DNA from: Trachythela sp. YZ-2020
Lineage: Eukaryota > Cnidaria > Anthozoa > Malacalcyonacea > Clavulariidae
Assembly (NCBI GenBank): GCA_016169945.1
Contig: JADLSH010000145.1
Coordinates: 4,277,501-4,341,500, forward strand
Reading direction: 5' to 3'
Length of the DNA: 64,000 bases
A program made the position numbers and the translations under genes. Position 1 is the first letter of the stretch, and the number at the start of each line of letters is the position of its first letter. The notes beneath the pieces are model-generated. The model was not told the origin of the DNA and ran no database searches. It worked only from the letters and a program-made list of their open reading frames with translations. This document shows, piece after piece, positions 52,945-64,000 of the stretch.

Positions 52945-54470
52945 CATGATATCGTATTCTATGTTAAGTATACTTTAACTATAGAATTATATTAATTGTC
53001 GAATTATATAATGTGGGTACTATATTATTATGCATTCTATAAGCTTCGATCTAATGCAAAACTCAACGTTAGACGCTTCGTAAAACGTTTCGAAATGTTC
53101 ATAATCAAACTACTTTTTACCGATAAACTTCGTCTTTGACATAAAATGTGTAAGAAATTTAAACTTACACATATACGCTGAAATAAATTAAATAGAAAAC
53201 AGTGTATAAACGACAAATACATAAACAATTAAAACAAATTGCCTTATATTTCGCGATTTCCCTTCATATATCCCCTTTTCAAAGTTTTTCAAAGTAATAG
53301 TTGATATGATATAAAAATCTAGCTCATTCCACTCCTGACAATCTGCCATATTTTTGAGATCAGTGGGAGGTCCACCCATAAACCATCATGGAGGGGGAAT
53401 TGCGAGATAAATTCGGTCATATGAAAGCTAGGGAAAAATTGAAGATTCCTAATAGGGGGCAGATTTAAGTCCCGCATGTAAGTCGCGGATATGAAATAGT
53501 ACGCCTATTGACTATACATTGAAATCTCCTTAGCACGCATGAACACTGCCTTAGCAACTCAAAATCATTCAGTTATGGACGTGCAAAATGCAGGAAAAAT
53601 AAATGTCAAAGCCCATAAATTCAATAAAAACATTCTGTGTTGATATTTAAATATATATATTGAGAATAAACCTGCAAAAAACTGGTGTTATTGTCTATTA
53701 AGTTGAGCAACCAAGTGACAAACACATACCTGCCTTTATATATGTTAATTTTATGCCAGTTCCACTAAAACGTTTCATTGCTTTATACCAATTCCAGATT
53801 TTAAAACGTCAAATTGAAAGCAAATTGGGTCATATAGGAATAGTTTTTCACTGAATTTGGGCGGTTTTCTCCTCAATTTATCACGCAATGTGACCTCTTT
53901 TCTTTTATAATCTCTATGTGAACCAAAGGCAAAGCCACGCACCCGCGATCATCGATGGATTTTTCACTCCGCTAGCCGGATGGAATTAGTACCCTCGCTA
54001 TGGACTTACTCGCTGTGCGCGTGGCTCGGGAATAATCAGGAATTGGTACAGACAAGGTGTGCCAAATCGTGAGTCTATAGAAATAAAATATCTCCTCGAT
54101 TTTCGTTCGCTGTTCTCACATTTTGACCTATTGTGAGATACTGTGGAAAGAACGTTTCGCTTAAATGTGTATATCGCGTGGAATTGCTAAGTCAGAGTCA
54201 ATATATGTTTTTGGCGGAATTGTAAGCATATGCATGAAAAAAATGTTTAGTAAAGTTAAAGATCTATCTGGCGCAGATGTGGTAACCAAAGTAAACAACT
54301 TTCTAACCTTTCTCTTAGACAAGATTCAAGTTATATACGTCACATCAGTATTGATAACTTTTTCGTTTCTCTTTCTTAAATATTATTGTTAGAGTATTTA
54401 CATTTCAATTAATTTGTTCAGACAGGCGGATTTCCTACTTGTTACTAGCTCCGCCTATCGACGCACATAA
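52945..54470. other. No gene supported
   Basis: AT-rich flank of the Polinton, followed by a GC-richer patch at 53,940-54,030 (CGCTAGCCGGATGG, GTGCGCGTGGCTCGGG). The 75-codon frame 54,165-54,392 has a hydrophobic C-terminus but no family match and lies just upstream of the Kazal gene promoter; I do not call it. Confidence 0.4.
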
Positions 54471-54478
54471 TATATAAG
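54471..54478 (+). promoter_or_regulatory. TATA box of the Kazal gene
   Basis: TATATAAG about 190 bases upstream of the signal-peptide ATG, followed by a plausible leader. The leader holds at least three upstream ATGs (near 54,498, 54,546 and 54,578), the last two opening short frames, so initiation at 54,662 may be subject to uORF control. Confidence 0.5.
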
Positions 54479-54661
54479 CACTTGAATCGAAATCTGCATG
54501 AAAAGGGGACCTAATATCGTGACGACACAAGTATATCCGGGCAAAAATGGTGGAGCAAACAAAATAATTGACAAAAGATGGAATCAGGCTCACCCAAGCA
54601 TAAAACGCCGACGCTGAAGAGATAAAGCTTTATTAGAGTGATCTGAATACGGAAGAGTAAA

Positions 54662-54703
54662 ATGAAGCCTCTTCTTCAAATCACGATAGTCTTGATTGTC
54701 TTG
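54662..54703 (+). CDS. Kazal gene exon 1: signal peptide
   Basis: ATG at 54,662 opens MKPLLQITIVLIVL and runs into a consensus donor GTAAGT at 54,704, phase 0. The stretch is the N- and H-region of a signal peptide. The next exon supplies the cleavage site region. The ATG was chosen because it is the only one giving a hydrophobic N-terminus directly joined in phase to exon 2. Confidence 0.75.
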
Positions 54704-54795
54704 GTAAGTTTGTTATTTAGTCAAATTTCTTCCACATGTTCTCTTATCCAAGTCAACTTCAACGTTGCTGACTTCGAGATTTTAACATCTTTCAG

Positions 54796-54847
54796 ACATT
54801 GGCGCAAAGTAATGACACTCAAAAAAGAAGTTTAAGTTTGGTTCAGC
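54796..54847 (+). CDS. Kazal gene exon 2: signal cleavage site and linker
   Basis: Acceptor ACATCTTTCAG precedes 54,796. The exon encodes TLAQSNDTQKRSLSLVQ and ends after one extra base at donor GTAAAG (54,848), phase 0 to phase 1. TLAQS fits a signal-peptidase site after A-Q-S, and the KR pair could be a propeptide cleavage site. The outgoing phase 1 matches the Kazal exon at 60,575. Confidence 0.7.
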
Positions 54848-55959
54848 GTAAAGGTTGGAATGCCTTCATTTCATAATTAATCTACTGTATTATTTTATCT
54901 TAATTTTAATAGGAAAATTGTTCACCTTGTATGACAAGGTGAAGCATAGATACGGAGTTCAAGGGATGAATAGCTTATGTTATTCAAGGGTCACTCCGCG
55001 CTGAATTTGTATAATATAGTTAGTCTAAATAGCACAACGACTTTCTTTGCGCTTATATCAATATTGCATGCAGTTAGATACAGCTGTACTACAGATATAG
55101 ATATAAACTATACGAAATGTATTTTAAATGAGGGCGGAAAACATATTATTTGTATGCATAGAAAGAATATTCTTTCAATGAGAAAATAATATTCTAACAC
55201 CCACATTAAGTGGTACTCAAGTCTACTACTGATAACTGATCATAATTAAGGTTTAACCTTGGGTATCATGAAGTTACAATAATGTCGTGCTATTTATATT
55301 TGCTTATATATAACGTCCATGGCCTGATGGCCATCTTTCTGTGTCGACCTACTTTACTGCGAACGACACGAGAGAAAACAGACCTGGAGCAAGTCTTTTT
55401 ACCAAATAGACGCGTCATTCATACACCAGTTTTATAAATGTATGCTATATGTATACAGACCAAAGTCAATCGATCATTCTTTGGCTAAGTAATGAAGTAA
55501 AGCACGACGAAGAGCGTTTAATCATGTTTAAAATGCGAAGGCGTAGCCGGAAAATTTCGCTAGCTTCAAATACGACTACAAAGATTGACGTCTATGAGCA
55601 TTGATTTCTATATATATTGTTCAGAAGACGGTTGAGTTAGCTGCATAACACTTGTCCCCACAAATATTCGCCATGCAAATTGTCGCCACGTGCATGGCTA
55701 TGCTTGATTAGGTAGTTCACAGGCCTCTAGGCTCAAGCTTTGCCATTTTGCCATCGAAAGACGACACATTCAGGGCTAATATAAATCTTCTTCTTTTAAT
55801 ATAAATTGGAAAACTAGGCAGTTCAACACCTCAACTTGCATTGTAAATGGTATGTCATGAAAATGAAAATACGTTTTCCATTTACCCACTCTCAAACCCA
55901 ACTTTAAAGCTTTAATATACAGAAGACGTGTACTCTTGACTAGTAGCAATTTGTAGTAA
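54848..55959. other. Kazal gene intron, no gene
   Basis: Intronic AT-rich DNA. A pair GAAAATTGTTCACCTTGT and ACAAGGTGA near 54,912-54,945 forms a small inverted repeat. No coding motif. Confidence 0.4.
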
Positions 55960-56810
55960 GGGACCGGTCATAAAGTAACTGCTAACCCCCAAAATATTCC
56001 GAAGCCCCATGAAAGTCAACAAAATTTCATTACCCCGTCGCAGATTATTTGAGATATTTCATGCATGGTCCATCTTGTTCCAGGAATTGCGGAATCGCCA
56101 TTGTAAACCGGTCCTTACTCTTTTAAATACTCTTAAAATTTCGGTTGATCATTATCACAATTCATGTATATTGGCAGAAACGTACAAAGGAACTACTTAA
56201 AGGTTTATGTCAGACTCAGTAACACTGAATGCTGGTGACAACGACAAAGCCTCAGCAGGCCAAGAAAGCATTGAGAAAATGCAAAAATCAATGACATCAA
56301 GACGCACCATTGTCAAGAAACGTTCATCACTCTTCAACAAAACAAATATTAAAGTAAAACACTAGTGGAAATTAAATGAGCTGAAATTTTATTATGATAA
56401 TTCCCAAAGAAGGGAATTCAAGAGGTGGAAAAAACAACGAAAATGATAGCTATACTGTAACTTCTCAAGGAATATGCTCACCATCTCCCTCTTCATCATC
56501 TGGTTTTTCATTTGATTTTCAAGAAGATTTACAATTCATGGAATATGGTTGCTGTCTGGTTGTTAATTTCACAAACTATTTCACAATACAATATGTTTTG
56601 TTCTGTTTCAGAATATGAATCTTAAAATTAGACACTGAAGATGACTAGTACGTAAATAGAGCCGTAAAAGATAAATTTGTTATATTTGTTTCATGGTCCA
56701 TCCATTTGCAAAAAAAACAATTGACGACCTACCTAATTCGATGAAAATAGTTTTCTGGCCCATTCAAATTCCCTCCATCCCCCTCTAGCAGTTACTTTAT
56801 GACTAGTCCC
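55960..56810. mobile_element. PIF/Harbinger-type MITE, copy 1
   Basis: Inverted ends GGGACCGGTCATAAAGTAAC (55,960) and the complement of its partner ending GACTAGTCCC (56,810), flanked by TAA on both sides (55,957-55,959 and 56,811-56,813). A 3-bp TWA target duplication and G-rich termini are typical of PIF/Harbinger. The interior (851 bp in all) has a short frame around 56,207-56,363 that looks coding-like (SMTSRRTIVKKRSSLFNKTN) but is not recognised. It shares its 17 outermost bases with the element at 61,266. Confidence 0.8.
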
Positions 56811-56820
56811 TAATGTATGG

Positions 56821-56911
56821 ATATAGAACAACGGTAACTCCGAAAATAAACATTTTAATATATAATTGATATATTAAAATGTTTATTTTCGGAGTTACCG
56901 TTGTTCTATAT
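56821..56911. repeat. Perfect 43-bp inverted repeat
   Basis: Arms 56,821-56,863 and 56,869-56,911 are exact complements, left arm starting ATATAGAACAACGGTAACTC, separated by five bases. Eight bases after the Harbinger-type MITE's target copy. A small foldback element or a recent palindromic duplication. Confidence 0.85.
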
Positions 56912-59900
56912 TTTATCAAAATACTCAGTGGTTCTCGTAACTAATGTATAGACTATAATGCTTCTAGCTTAGTTCTTTAAGAGTACAGGGTATCGCGGAG
57001 CAGGAGGGGTTACTGGGGGGCTTTAGTTTCCCCTTTCAGCATTCGATACTAGTGCCGCTGCGCCCTCTGAGATCTTTAGCTCCCCCAATCCAAAAAATTA
57101 TCCGCGGTGCCTGGAGTATGCCATTTTACAATAGGTTGTTTGACAGGAATGCTAATTTCAATTTCAAAAGGTTTACTTTTTTGGGGACACCCTGTATTGT
57201 ATGTAAAGCTCAATAATTGCACTCTACATTAGTATGCATGCACACCCACACAATATCAATGTTGCATTGACCCTGCAAATATAAGCGGCAAATCTAAACT
57301 TCAAGTATACAATATAATTGTTTATTAGGAGCGCACAGAGTGTATTTTAGTTCTTCTCTACACTGTCACTTTTTGGCTGAACATAACCTGTCTGAATAAA
57401 CAGAAGAGTCATGTGTATTTATTGAACAAATGAACGTCATGCGTTCCAAATTAATTAATCTTTTTGGTACTTGTTCGACATTTAAGTACTTCCTTTGTTT
57501 GATAGATTGTCTAGTTCTAGACCAATCTTCAGTGAATTTTGGCAAAATATTTGTGGGAAACAGTCCTTTGTGGTTATATATTTCCTATTTTCCTATACTA
57601 TATAATATATAAAAAGCAATCAAAACAAGGGCGCAAATCCTGTTGGCATTTTTGAACCGGCATAGAGGAGTCATGAGATTATTTCCTATTTTTACGTCTA
57701 TTAGCCAGCCCCATGCATCTCCCCGCTTTCTGAAATGGATTTTCGCCCTTCATTCGGGCAAATGAAAATGAATATAACATCCCTTTTATCTTCTTGCTGT
57801 ACTGTACAACAATCATTTGAACGAACTAAAGTTAGTTGTGCTGTAAAAAAACGTAAGAAACAGTCTCAACTCATAATATAGTAACTGTATTGTGCCGTCG
57901 ATCGTATATTGCACGAAATTCTGACGAAATAGAATAAAAGATTGTTAACAAGTCTTTGTTGTTTGATGGTCAATCCTAATGAAAGAATGTTAAAGAGAAC
58001 TTTTATCTTTGTTTCCTATTGATAATATCGTACCGAGATATTAGACTGTAAGAAAGTTTAAAGAAAAAACCGGTCATTACTTACCGCGCGGTGAGAATGC
58101 TCTTCTTGATGTGACATTATGAAGAGCCTATATTTCCTCTGCCCACACTCACACTTATCACAAAATATGTGAGTGGACAGGGGAAATAAGCTCGTAAAAT
58201 ATATTATTATACATAATGTAATACATTGGGGAAGCACGGTTGGCATAAACGGTTAGCTCGCTGCCCCTTGGGTTGTAAAACCTGTTAATTAAGGCTTTCC
58301 CTCCACCAGGGTGGTAAAACACAATAAACGAAATAATAAGCTAATAAAACTAAACTACATCATTCCCAATATTAAATCCTTTGGCGACATCTTTCTGATC
58401 GTACATATACCCTCTGCTCTCTCCTCCGCCGAGGCTTTTATAGGCGCGAGAGAGAAAGAAGAGAGGATAATTCGCATTTCCCTTCTCTCGATCCCTTCCT
58501 CGACCGCGTTCCGAATTTCAGCGGTTAACTTCACACCGCATACCTTAATTCAGTGATCTAAATTGGCTCTGTGGAGGAGAGAGCACCCTCTGCATGATCA
58601 GTACGCTTACACACTCATTTAAACTAAACGCTTTTTTGTACGCGCAGTGGTCAGTGGAGTGCTATAGAACGGTGCGCAGTTACAACTATATAACTCACTC
58701 GCTCCGTAGCTTAGCTATGATAGGCAAGCGGAGGCAAGCGTGCAGTAACAGCACACTCGACTCATTTTGTCAGAGTAGAGAAACGTTTAACTTGACTGTA
58801 GCATAAAACGAACTAATTTATGTACATTTTCCTTTCTTTTATTTCATGTGTACATGAAGTGATGTTGTTATGATCGTCGGCATGAATCTTGATACTAAAT
58901 TTTAGGCATATGTTCAGAAAGGATCTCTCTGATGTTGTGGTTATCTGCGGTTGTTCTTGGTTTTCCATGGTTGTTGTGGTTGTCCGTGGTTATGGCTGTA
59001 CTGGTTGTTGTGGTTGTTGTGATTGTTAAGGTAGTTCTGCTTGTCTGTGGTTTCTGCGGCTAATGTGGTTTGTTGTACCAACACATTACACATGCACCAG
59101 ACTCTCATACGGGTTTTGCAAGCGCAATAGCGAGGTCAACTACTCAAGACCAACTTTTCCAATTCTTAAAATTATTCTGCGGTTCCTGATTCAGCAAGTG
59201 GGACATTGCACGGACACAGTGCAGTACATGGTAGTCAAGTCTAGAGAGACAAATATTGACCTTGTCTTTCGTGGTGTAATGGAAACAATCAGAATTATTT
59301 GTTCGCTCTGATTGATGACAATATAATTGCACTTCACCACCATGTGTATCACTGAAACCATGCACCCATACATGCAATGAATTTCAGGGACCGCGGAACC
59401 GGGGGGGGCATGCCCCCACACACGTTTCGATAAAATAGGAATGAAAATAATGAAAAGTTGAAATACAGAACTGTAATACGGAGTATGGAATTCTGCTCCC
59501 CCCTTTTTAAACAGGCTCCGCGGTCATACATACATACATACATTATTCAGCTCACTCCCCGTTGGGGCTTTTCAGTGACCGATTACATCAAGTATCTTGC
59601 TTACCTATATTATGTATTTAGCCTACATTATCTATTTTTACAACAATTGTGATATTACTTTCCTAATCTGTATATCCTAACCCACCCAGTCAACGGTCCA
59701 TGATTTTGCCCACTCTGTTATCATAACTTAAAGTTTTCCTTCGTAAATGTAATATAATTTATTAATTATCTCAGAAAAAATTATGTTTTACTCCAGATCA
59801 ATTGTTCTACACAATATCACATCTAAAACTTCTTAAAACAATTTATTATAATAATTTATTAACTGATGTTTACCCCAAAAGCATACGGCTTATCAAGGGG

Positions 59901-59980
59901 GTTCACGTCCATAGAAATATTACATACACACACACAACAAAAGTAAAACACACGTAAAAGGATAAATATACAAAATAAAG
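56912..59980. other. Kazal gene intron with dispersed repeats, no gene
   Basis: No supported coding. Visible are a GC-rich repeat fragment at about 56,990-57,130, a tRNA-like patch near 58,236-58,262 (GGCATAAACGGTTAGCTCGC resembles an A box, without a good B box), and a purine/pyrimidine GAGAGA-rich patch at 58,410-58,500. A TGTGGTTG minisatellite is at 58,937-59,075. Confidence 0.4.
58937..59075 (+). repeat. TGTGGTTG minisatellite
   Basis: About fifteen degenerate copies of a 8-12-base unit based on TGTGGTTG / TGGTTGTTG, strongly G/T-biased on this strand. Confidence 0.8.
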
Positions 59981-60463
59981 TTAAGAAGCATCGGTGGTCA
60001 GTGTGAAGTGACCAGTATCCAAGATAAACCGTTGAACGAAAGAAAATTGCGCACAATTTTCCTCATAATTCAAAACTTCGGAACCGTTCAACAATTTATT
60101 TAGTTTTTCAAAATCGCCACGAACCAACCACCGCTGACCTAGTAACTGTGCAGCAAAGGCAAGCAAAAACACATGCTGAGCAGCAAAACGGGAGCATTCC
60201 AGGAAATAATGTTTTGCAGTTTCCTTTCCTAATCCACAAGCACATATAGGAGAAATCGTACAACTAATTGAAAACAAGTAATCATTAAGTCCACAATAAC
60301 CTAATCTTAATCTCGTATGCAAAACAGAAGCTCGTCTATTCAGAGTAAAATCAAACAAACATTTGTACTTTATAGGATTAACTAAACTATTTAATTTATA
60401 TTTAAAGACAGGTAGTGAAGGTGATTTACTTATTTCTACTGGAAGATTATTCCATAAATTCAC
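59981..60463 (-). pseudogene. LINE-D family 3' end
   Basis: An intact 160-residue frame encoding the end of a LINE ORF: MNLWNNLPVEISKSPSLPVF, then HTRLRLGYCGLNDYLFSISC and the Cys/His cluster CACGLGKETAKHYFLECSRF. The HTRLR...C-x-CG...ET-x(2)-H-x(4)-C pattern is the terminal zinc-binding segment of many LINEs, and the same module appears at 32.8 kb. The frame ends at 59,981; the RT is absent. It lies in the Kazal gene intron, 112 bases before the Kazal exon, on the opposite strand. Confidence 0.8.
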
Positions 60464-60574
60464 TACAGAAGGCTAGGAAAAAAGATGTCCTAAACATTTC
60501 TGTTCGACACACAAAAGTTGAAAACTCATCATCTGATCTTAAACGAATAATTTTTATAAATTTTTATGTTTTAG

Positions 60575-60721
60575 GAGACAGATCATTTTGCTACATTCCG
60601 TGTTATTTTAAATACCCTACCATCTGTGGTTCTGATGGAAAAACGTATCAAGGCTGGTGTGAGCTGGCACGTGCAAGATGCAGGAGCAAGCAAAATATTA
60701 AATTTGTGAAATTTGGAAAAT
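60575..60721 (+). CDS. Kazal-type inhibitor domain exon
   Basis: After acceptor ATGTTTTAG the exon encodes DRSFCYIPCYFKYPTICGSD then GKTYQGWCELARARCRSKQ, ending FGKC. The six Cys have the Kazal spacing C-x3-C-x7-C-x6-Y-x3-C-x6-C-x13-C, so this is a serine-protease-inhibitor fold. The presumed reactive-site residue is just after the second Cys. A GTAAGA donor at 60,722 would split the last Cys codon and give a 147-bp phase 1-1 exon, the usual symmetric Kazal module. If it is not used, the frame ends in CKNLKHIWY with a TGA at 60,748-60,750. With exons 1 and 2 it makes a secreted inhibitor, and more modules may follow beyond the window. Confidence 0.85.
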
Positions 60722-60750
60722 GTAAGAATCTCAAACATATATGGTACTGA

Positions 60751-61265
60751 TGTTAGTATGATCAACTTTTATATTACTTTGGCCGCCTCGATTATCTTGT
60801 CATTTCATTTTCATGTTGAACTACTCACTACTTCTCGACCTGACGATGCTGTAAGGTCATAACAAACAAGACGCCTGCTCAGGCGTTCACTCCACCAGCC
60901 AAGGGCGGCAACAAAGTAAACAAACTGTTTCTTGGGGTGCAAAACAGGAAGTGCCATGTTAAAACCTCATGTCATTAGGACAGTTTCAAAGACGTCAAAT
61001 CAGGCATTCACTCCAGCCAAGGGCGACATATAAATACACACAAGGTTCTGTAACGGCTTGCAGCTAGAGGTTGTCCCGTGTAACATCGCCTTAACATTCA
61101 AGGCTATATAACTTTATACTATTATGTATTTGACACCAAATATAATCCTAATAGGATAAAATAACAAATTGGGGCATATTTGGGGCATTGTGGCTTAACA
61201 AGTTAACCTCATTGCAGTCTGTGAAAAAATATGTCACAGGCCAATGATTAAAAACATTGTTATTA
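60751..61265. other. No gene seen
   Basis: Contains a short duplicated motif (AGGCGTTCACTCCACCAGCC at about 60,881 and AGGCATTCACTCCAGCC at about 61,002, each followed by AAGGGCG). No coding motif; no convincing AATAAA directly after the Kazal stop, which weakly favours further splicing. Confidence 0.4.
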
Positions 61266-62034
61266 GGGACCGGTCATAAAGTATGTGTACTGGGGGGGTG
61301 GAGTGTATTCCAAAATACTACCATAAAATTTGGCACCCCCCCGAAAAGCGTCGGAAAATATTTAATACCCCCCTCAAAGGTGATGAAATGTTTCATAATC
61401 TCCCCACCCAACCAATCACCCTCCCCCCAAAAAAACATGAAACAAATATAAATGCCAAGAACATAATCTGTTACAAATTGTTATTGTTAATCCAAGTTTT
61501 GAGCATTGACATATATTTAATCTCTTTTACACCACATGTATCCAATCCGTACTTTTGTATGCTTGCCAGTATTCCATTTATCTACTTACCTAATAATAGA
61601 GTCAAAAGAGGTCCCGGCCATGCACATTACTTATGGATATATCAACAGAACGTCGTGACGTATTTCATATCTTTTTTAATATTTAAATCATTCTAAACGT
61701 ACGAGTAGGGGAGCTACCCGACAGTAAAATTACGTAATCAAAGACTGTTCAGGTTGCAGAGATGTCAAACTAATAGGTTCCGATCTAGTTACTTTCCGAT
61801 AAATGCTACTGTGCTATATTGCAATTTAATTATTATAAGAACATACACTCAATTTTATTAAAGTATTAAAGTTTGTAGTTTTAATCATAGACATAGTATT
61901 AAACTCATTTTTTGTTTCGTACCCCCCACAAATGTCGTAACTCGTCTCATACCCCCCCAAAGGTTAGATAATTTGTTTCGTACCCCCCAACTTACCCTCC
62001 ACCCCCCCAGTACACATACTTTATGACCGGTCCC
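61266..62034. mobile_element. PIF/Harbinger-type MITE, copy 2
   Basis: Ends are perfect inverted repeats of at least 37 bases, starting GGGACCGGTCATAAAGTATG and containing GTACTGGGGGGGTGGA, flanked by TTA on both sides (61,263-61,265 and 62,035-62,037). The TIRs are followed by runs of C/G-rich (ACCCCCCC) blocks; the centre is AT-rich. No transposase. Same family type as 55,960-56,810 by the outer GGGACCGGTCATAAAGTA and the TWA duplication. Confidence 0.9.
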
Positions 62035-62037
62035 TTA

Positions 62038-62597
62038 GAGAGAAAAGAGAGGGGGGAGGCTTATTTATTTTTTATATTTTACATTATTTACATAATGTAA
62101 AGACCTATTATTTACATAAACAAAAGAACACGATGACATTTCTTATAACATCTCCAGTGCAAGCAATGTACGAATAGTGATTATATTTTAACATATTAAA
62201 CATCATCATCAAGCATTATTTTGCTATTGTAATGCCGTAAGACAGTGTCTGCGTTTTATCAGAGTCTTCGTGTTGAATAAAATTATGTTCTTGGTGGAAC
62301 AGAAGTTATTTGCAATTCTTCGTTTTGACCAACTATTAGCATTACCATCAATAAATTCATTACAATACAATAACTAATGGCCATATCACAACCATAATAA
62401 TATTAACTACTGTAATGAAGAATACAGTCATTGATTTAAATACAATTCGAGCTTTACATGGCTCGTTCTTGACGCATTACTGATATAACTCAGCAATGTA
62501 CCACTGTAATAATGGATATTATTTTACATTGTAGTCACTACGTGTCTTCTGATTGGCTAATTGCTTACAGTTAAATATAGCAAATTAGCAATCACGC
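62038..62597. other. No gene seen
   Basis: AT-rich spacer, including TTTACATTATTTACATAATG-type short inverted sequence near 62,080. No coding motif. Confidence 0.4.
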
Positions 62598-62654
62598 AAC
62601 CTACATATATAACTGAGTTATCTGCTAGCAGATAACTCAGTTATCTGTAGGTTG
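62598..62654. repeat. Perfect palindrome with outer inverted arms
   Basis: 62,609-62,644 is an uninterrupted 36-base palindrome centred on CTAG, with left half ATAACTGAGTTATCTGCT. Outside it, CAACCTACA (62,598-62,606) and TGTAGGTTG (62,646-62,654) extend the symmetry. The zero-length loop would allow cruciform extrusion. Confidence 0.85.
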
Positions 62655-62955
62655 AGCCCGCAGTACGTACTTTTTAGCGAGCAGCAGCTTTACATACAAG
62701 AATAAAAACAACGATGTTTTTTTGAAAGTTTTTGCGTAACAAATACAATCTTTTGAAACTTTTATCAGAACAAAAAATAAGTAAATTAGGTTTCTAATAT
62801 TTCGTCGTTCTTGTTTTAATTTTATAATTGGTCTTTACCCCAATATTTTAGAACTAAACGTTGTTTTGTGCGACAGAATTTAAATCGTTGTTTATCGAAG
62901 GAGTTTAATGACAATGCAATGTATAATGAAACAATGATTGAATTTTGTTTTTGTT

Positions 62956-63050
62956 ATTTCCGGAATTATCAAGGTCTCGGTAAGTGTTATCAGTCTCAGC
63001 CTTCGGCTTCGCCTGATAACACTTGCCTTGACCTTGATAATTCCGGATAT
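62956..63050. repeat. Hairpin repeat (MITE-like)
   Basis: Left arm TTTCCGGAATTATCAAGG ... GGTAAGTGTTATCAG (62,957-62,993) pairs with CTGATAACACTTGCC ... CCTTGATAATTCCGGA (63,013-63,048), around a GC-rich loop AGCCTTCGGCTTCG. This kind of CCGGAATTATCAAGG hairpin looks like a dispersed invertebrate foldback repeat; family name not known to me. Confidence 0.75.
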
Positions 63051-64000
63051 CACAAAAACCTCATCCAATAATTGTTCATTATATACAATGTACCATGATA
63101 CGTCAAATTTTGATTAGTGATTCCTGAATAATATATATCATCCTTTAGTAGTGGTGGTCTTGTTAAAAGGAAATTTGGGTCTACAAATATCGTAGAAATA
63201 AAGTTATGTTGTGTCAATCAATAGCGACAGGGACATCCAATTTGCATGTTGTTGTAATGACATAATTGGAGGTAACTGGGCATATCTATTGTATCTCAGT
63301 ATCTCACAAAGCATTCTGCTTTCCCAGGGTGACTGTAAATAAGTGTTTTATTTTCATACCAAGAGGCAAACAAATGGGATTAGACAATAACTATTCTATT
63401 CCTGCTTTTGCAAAGTGCAATTCAAAGCACGACTTAATTGGAGCATTTTATATGTATACATATATATTATATAATATAGGAGTGTTCTGAACAAGCAACA
63501 AGGAATCCAAATTTTAATATGCGAAGAGCATTCATAGGTACTGTATGTCAGTATGTCGTTAATTATACTAAATATCTAAATATAAAGGCGACAGGGAATT
63601 CAAAAGCGACAATTGTTTCAAAGGCGAAAAGGCATTCAAAGGCGAAAAGGCATCCAACGCACTGGAATCCAATCTCGATATAGAGTTGAAAATTGCATTC
63701 AAATGCGACATTAATAAAGTATTGCATTAACAGTAAGTAAACGTTTGTAAAATGTACCTGTTCGAGGTTTCTTGAGCGGTTGATTCTTCATATTTTCAAC
63801 AAATAATGTTATCCTGAGGTGATCCCCCTTGATATGTTATTGTCTATCCCAATAAAACACAAGTAAGTGACTCGTTTTTTGTTCGCGTGAATAACCTGCA
63901 AGTTTATCAACAGTTGCAGCAACAAATCAATGTTATGGTGGGCGTTTTTTTGTTGGTATAATATTTGCACACAAGATTATGTTCAAACTGAGGTTCAAAA
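63051..64000. other. No gene seen
   Basis: AT-rich DNA. A small tandem of CAAAGGCGAAAAGGCAT (two and a half copies, about 63,619-63,658) with related CAAAAGCGACA/CAAATGCGACA units nearby. No coding motif. Confidence 0.45.

Noticed and set aside
38097..52950. Exact 6-bp target duplication for the Polinton
   Set aside because: The bases flanking the TIRs are TTTGAT and CATGAT, only four of six matching, so a clean duplication cannot be claimed; decay or slightly different ends are possible.
54165..54392. Small membrane-like protein upstream of the Kazal gene
   Set aside because: Open frame with a hydrophobic C-terminus but no family pattern, promoter or splice evidence.
58236..58300. tRNA or SINE
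   Set aside because: Only an A-box-like stretch; the B-box-like GGTTGTAAAACC departs from consensus.
1..64000. CRISPR arrays, bacterial operons or ribosomal RNA
   Set aside because: No regularly spaced direct repeats with unique spacers, no Shine-Dalgarno-led operons and no rRNA-like sequence; the window is eukaryotic.

Overview
The window looks like AT-rich animal DNA, probably from a marine invertebrate such as a cnidarian. The evidence is GT-AG spliced exons of two secreted-protein genes (a CAP-domain protein and a Kazal protein) and a load of transposable elements typical of such genomes: Penelope-like, DIRS-like, several LINE families, mariner, hAT, PIF/Harbinger and TTAA elements, and one Polinton. 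The species assignment is inference.

Layout. 1-6 kb: remains of a tyrosine-recombinase (DIRS/Ngaro-like) retroelement, split by about 3.4 kb of non-coding repeat DNA. 6.7-11.8 kb: one minus-strand LINE broken by a plus-strand LINE and by a TTAA-flanked element. 12.6-15.9 kb: two minus-strand Penelope-like elements (PLEs), the first with a hammerhead-like motif at its 3' end. 16.4-19.25 kb: a minus-strand LINE split inside its YADD motif by DNA carrying a HECT-like fragment and a convergent integrase-like fragment. 19.3-31.5 kb: four phase-1 exons of a CAP-domain gene, with mariner debris, a 2-kb perfect-type palindrome, a broken Rep (HUH)-SF3 helicase gene and a PLE tail with a hammerhead-like motif in its introns. 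32-37.7 kb: LINE and PLE fragments and a partial copy of the palindrome.

38,103-52,944 is the centrepiece: a 14.8-kb Polinton/Maverick with about 210-240-bp terminal inverted repeats. It carries protein-primed DNA polymerase B (with probable introns), chromodomain integrase, penton-like minor capsid, pVI/pX-like protein, major capsid, packaging ATPase, a GRF zinc-finger protein, a DEDD/RNase H-like protein, two related Cys/His proteins and several unknown small genes. It is dead: the polymerase has stops and frameshifts, the integrase core has an internal deletion, the major capsid is cut by a PLE tail containing a well-formed hammerhead motif, and the ATPase is split by a hAT MITE with an 8-bp target duplication. 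No adenain-like protease is seen.

53-64 kb: a Kazal-type inhibitor gene (signal-peptide exon, linker exon, Kazal exon), two PIF/Harbinger-type MITEs, a LINE 3' end, and several near-perfect palindromes.

The most notable leads are the Polinton accessory set (a bZIP-like small ORF with TGACGTCA sites in the TIRs, a paralogous C-x2-C/HPxQ pair, post-stop palindromes), the hammerheads, and the Rep-SF3 gene.
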